Shown: one piece after another, positions 62,616 to 64,000 of the stretch
Position numbering within the stretch: position 1 is the first letter of the stretch
How the letters are laid out: each line of letters starts with the position of its first letter
Assembly: GCF_015278315.1 (NCBI RefSeq)
Contig: NZ_JADIJE010000002.1
Location: forward strand, 186,001-250,000
Direction of reading: 5' to 3'
Length of the DNA stretch: 64,000 nucleotides
Source of the DNA: Microbacterium ureisolvens
GTDB taxonomy: Bacteria; Actinomycetota; Actinomycetes; Actinomycetales; Microbacteriaceae
Made by a program: the position numbers and the translations under genes
The notes under the pieces: model-generated
Told to the model about the DNA's origin: nothing
What the model saw: only the letters and a program-made list of their open reading frames with translations
Database searches by the model: none

Positions 62616-64000
62616 TCACCACACCAGCGGGAGCCAGACCGACATCTCGCCGGCGCCGCGGTTGCCCCACGCGAAGTACGGGATCAGCCGTACGGATGCC
62701 GTGGCGAGCTCGGTGTCGGCGAGGTCGTCGTACAGCTCGTCCTCGTCGCCACCGGGAAGCACGACGGCCTCCGTCTCGAGGGCGACCACGCGGTGTCCTG
62801 CGATCTCGGTCTCGACCGGCGCGAGCGCCGCGCCGCGCCGCAGGGCGACCTGCTCCAGCACGACGCCTTCGGGGAGGTCGGCGCTCTCGACGCAGTAGAC
62901 GACGGGTCCGCGGCGGACGGCGACCTGATTCGTCGCCTCCTCGGCGAGACGGTGCGCGCGCAGCACCCGCACCGGCATCGGAAGCGTGAGCTCGATGACA
63001 TCGCCCGACTGCCACTCGCGCTCGATGCGCGTGTACGTGCCCGGCTCGGTCACCGGCACGGGCTCGCCGTTGACGGTGAGCGTCGCGCCCGACGACCAGC
63101 CGGGAATGCGCAGGTGCAGCGGGATGCCGGGGGCCGAAGCACCTGCGCTGCGTGACGAAGGAGTCGAAGCATCCGTCACGGTGAAGGAGACCGTCTCGCT
63201 CCAGGGGTAGTCCCCGTCCTCGCGCAGGGAGAGGCGCCCGCCGTCGGCCGTCGAGACGTCGAGGGTGCTGCCGCCGTACAGGTGCACGTAGAGGCCGTCC
63301 TCGCCCAGCGAGGCGGCGCGCTCGTGGAAGCGCGCCAGCGTGCGGGCGATGTTGGGCGGGCAGCAGAAGCAGCTGAGGTACGACTCGCGCAGGCGTTCGT
63401 CGGACGGCGGGGGCGGCGGCGTCGGATGGATCGCGGTGTCGCCGGGTCTGCGGAGGGGATAGGGGAGGTCTCGCACCTGCCGCAGCGGGTTGGTGTAGAA
63501 GTACTCGGACCCGGCCAGGCTGATGCTCGACAGCAGGCTGTTGAAGGCGACCTGCTCGATGACGTCGGCATAGGCCGCGTCTGCGGTGAGCGCCAGCATC
63601 CGCTCGCCCCACAGGATGAGGCCGATGTTGGCGCACGACTCGTTGTGGGCCGTGGTGTGCGGCAGCTGGTACGCGCGGCCGTAGGCCTGGTGCACGCGGC
63701 TGATCTGGTCCTGCCACGGGGAGCCGTCAGGGGATGCCCCGTCATAGAGCGCGCCGGCTCCGCCGGTGATGTAGAGCTTGGTGTCGACGACGTCGCGCCA
63801 CAGGTTCTCGAGCACCGCCTCCAGCTCTTCGTCGCCCGTCTCCGCGACGAGGTCGGCCAGCCCCGCGTAGAGGTAGTTCGCGCGCACGGCGTGACCGGCG
63901 ACGGCGGTCTGCTCGCGCACAGGAACGCGGTCCTGGTTGTCGTCGCCGCCCGCGAAGTCGTCGCGCACGCGGATGAAGGCCTCCGACAGCCGGAGGTACT
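62616..64000 (-). CDS. GH127 glycosidase, 5' end outside window
   Basis: C-terminal 460 residues of a GH127 (DUF1680) glycoside hydrolase; the gene continues past the right edge. The frame is open to 64000 (end reads LSEAFIRVRDD). The zinc site and nucleophile region of the family are present: Glu and Cys in AHNESCANIG, and Cys-Phe-Cys-Cys-Pro in SCFCCPPN. Known GH127 enzymes are beta-L-arabinofuranosidases, and one (BT1003 of Bacteroides) acts on aceric acid in rhamnogalacturonan II. It stands four bases upstream of the RuBisCO-like gene, so it should supply that pathway's sugar. No signal peptide can be judged because the N-terminus is missing. Confidence 0.9.
   Translation of the reverse strand, partial: YLRLSEAFIRVRDDFAGGDDNQDRVPVREQTAVAGHAVRANYLYAGLADLVAETGDEELEAVLENLWRDVVDTKLYITGGAGALYDGASPDGSPWQDQISRVHQAYGRAYQLPHTTAHNESCANIGLILWGERMLALTADAAYADVIEQVAFNSLLSSISLAGSEYFYTNPLRQVRDLPYPLRRPGDTAIHPTPPPPPSDERLRESYLSCFCCPPNIARTLARFHERAASLGEDGLYVHLYGGSTLDVSTADGGRLSLREDGDYPWSETVSFTVTDASTPSSRSAGASAPGIPLHLRIPGWSSGATLTVNGEPVPVTEPGTYTRIEREWQSGDVIELTLPMPVRVLRAHRLAEEATNQVAVRRGPVVYCVESADLPEGVVLEQVALRRGAALAPVETEIAGHRVVALETEAVVLPGGDEDELYDDLADTELATASVRLIPYFAWGNRGAGEMSVWLPLVW

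Overview
The window is high-GC DNA from an actinobacterium, most likely a Microbacteriaceae member such as Microbacterium. This is inferred from the very high GC at third codon positions, GTG starts, -10 boxes of the form TAnnnT placed about 7 bp before start codons (leaderless mRNAs), and the gene content; no rRNA or marker gene is present to fix the genus. I count 47 protein genes (one running off the right end) and no tRNA, rRNA, IS element, phage gene or CRISPR array.

Layout. 0-3.8 kb: uncharacterised membrane proteins, including three overlapping genes for single-span proteins. 3.8-8.7 kb: a LysR regulator divergent from a large bifunctional PutA (proline to glutamate). 8.7-16.7 kb: an arabinan locus with a LacI regulator, a YesL-like protein, an ABC sugar importer without ATPase, a GH51 arabinofuranosidase and a GH43 endo-arabinanase, around a divergent promoter with matched operators. 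16.8-20.9 kb: a membrane protein/Xre pair with duplicated operators, an MDR oxidoreductase, and an arginine dihydrolase/DDAH-like enzyme with ornithine aminotransferase. 21.0-26.8 kb: a membrane-anchored sulfite-oxidase-like molybdoprotein with an expanded repeat linker, and the conserved but unsolved operon of circularly permuted ATP-grasp, alpha-E and transglutaminase proteins. 26.8-28.6 kb: a DHA2 exporter and a 47-residue acidic protein. 28.7-32.2 kb: secreted GH3 glycosidase plus LacI. 32.2-50.6 kb: a large L-rhamnose locus (rhaM, rhaI, esterase, rhaEW fusion, rhaB, serine hydrolase, ABC importer, two GH78 rhamnosidases, LacI). 50.7-57 kb: a fused FAD/Fe-S 2-hydroxyacid dehydrogenase and a GH2 beta-galactosidase. 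57-64 kb: a class A PBP, a NUDIX protein, and an operon of GH127, a RuBisCO-like protein and a DUF1537 sugar-acid kinase.

Together the carbohydrate genes fit use of pectin side chains (rhamnogalacturonan I, perhaps II). Secreted or lipid-anchored enzymes (GH43, GH3) cut polymers outside; two ATPase-less ABC importers take up oligosaccharides; cytoplasmic GH51, GH78, GH2 and GH127 split them; the rhamnose pathway yields DHAP and lactate. Three LacI genes sit beside three different palindromic operator families, suggesting one regulator per sugar module. Proline, arginine and ornithine breakdown genes in the window all meet at pyrroline-5-carboxylate and PutA.

The most interesting unit is the GH127/RuBisCO-like protein/DUF1537 kinase operon at the right end. 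RuBisCO-like proteins paired with DUF1537 kinases are known from D-apionate catabolism, but coupling to a GH127 glycosidase suggests a route for a branched or acidic pectin sugar that I cannot assign from sequence alone.
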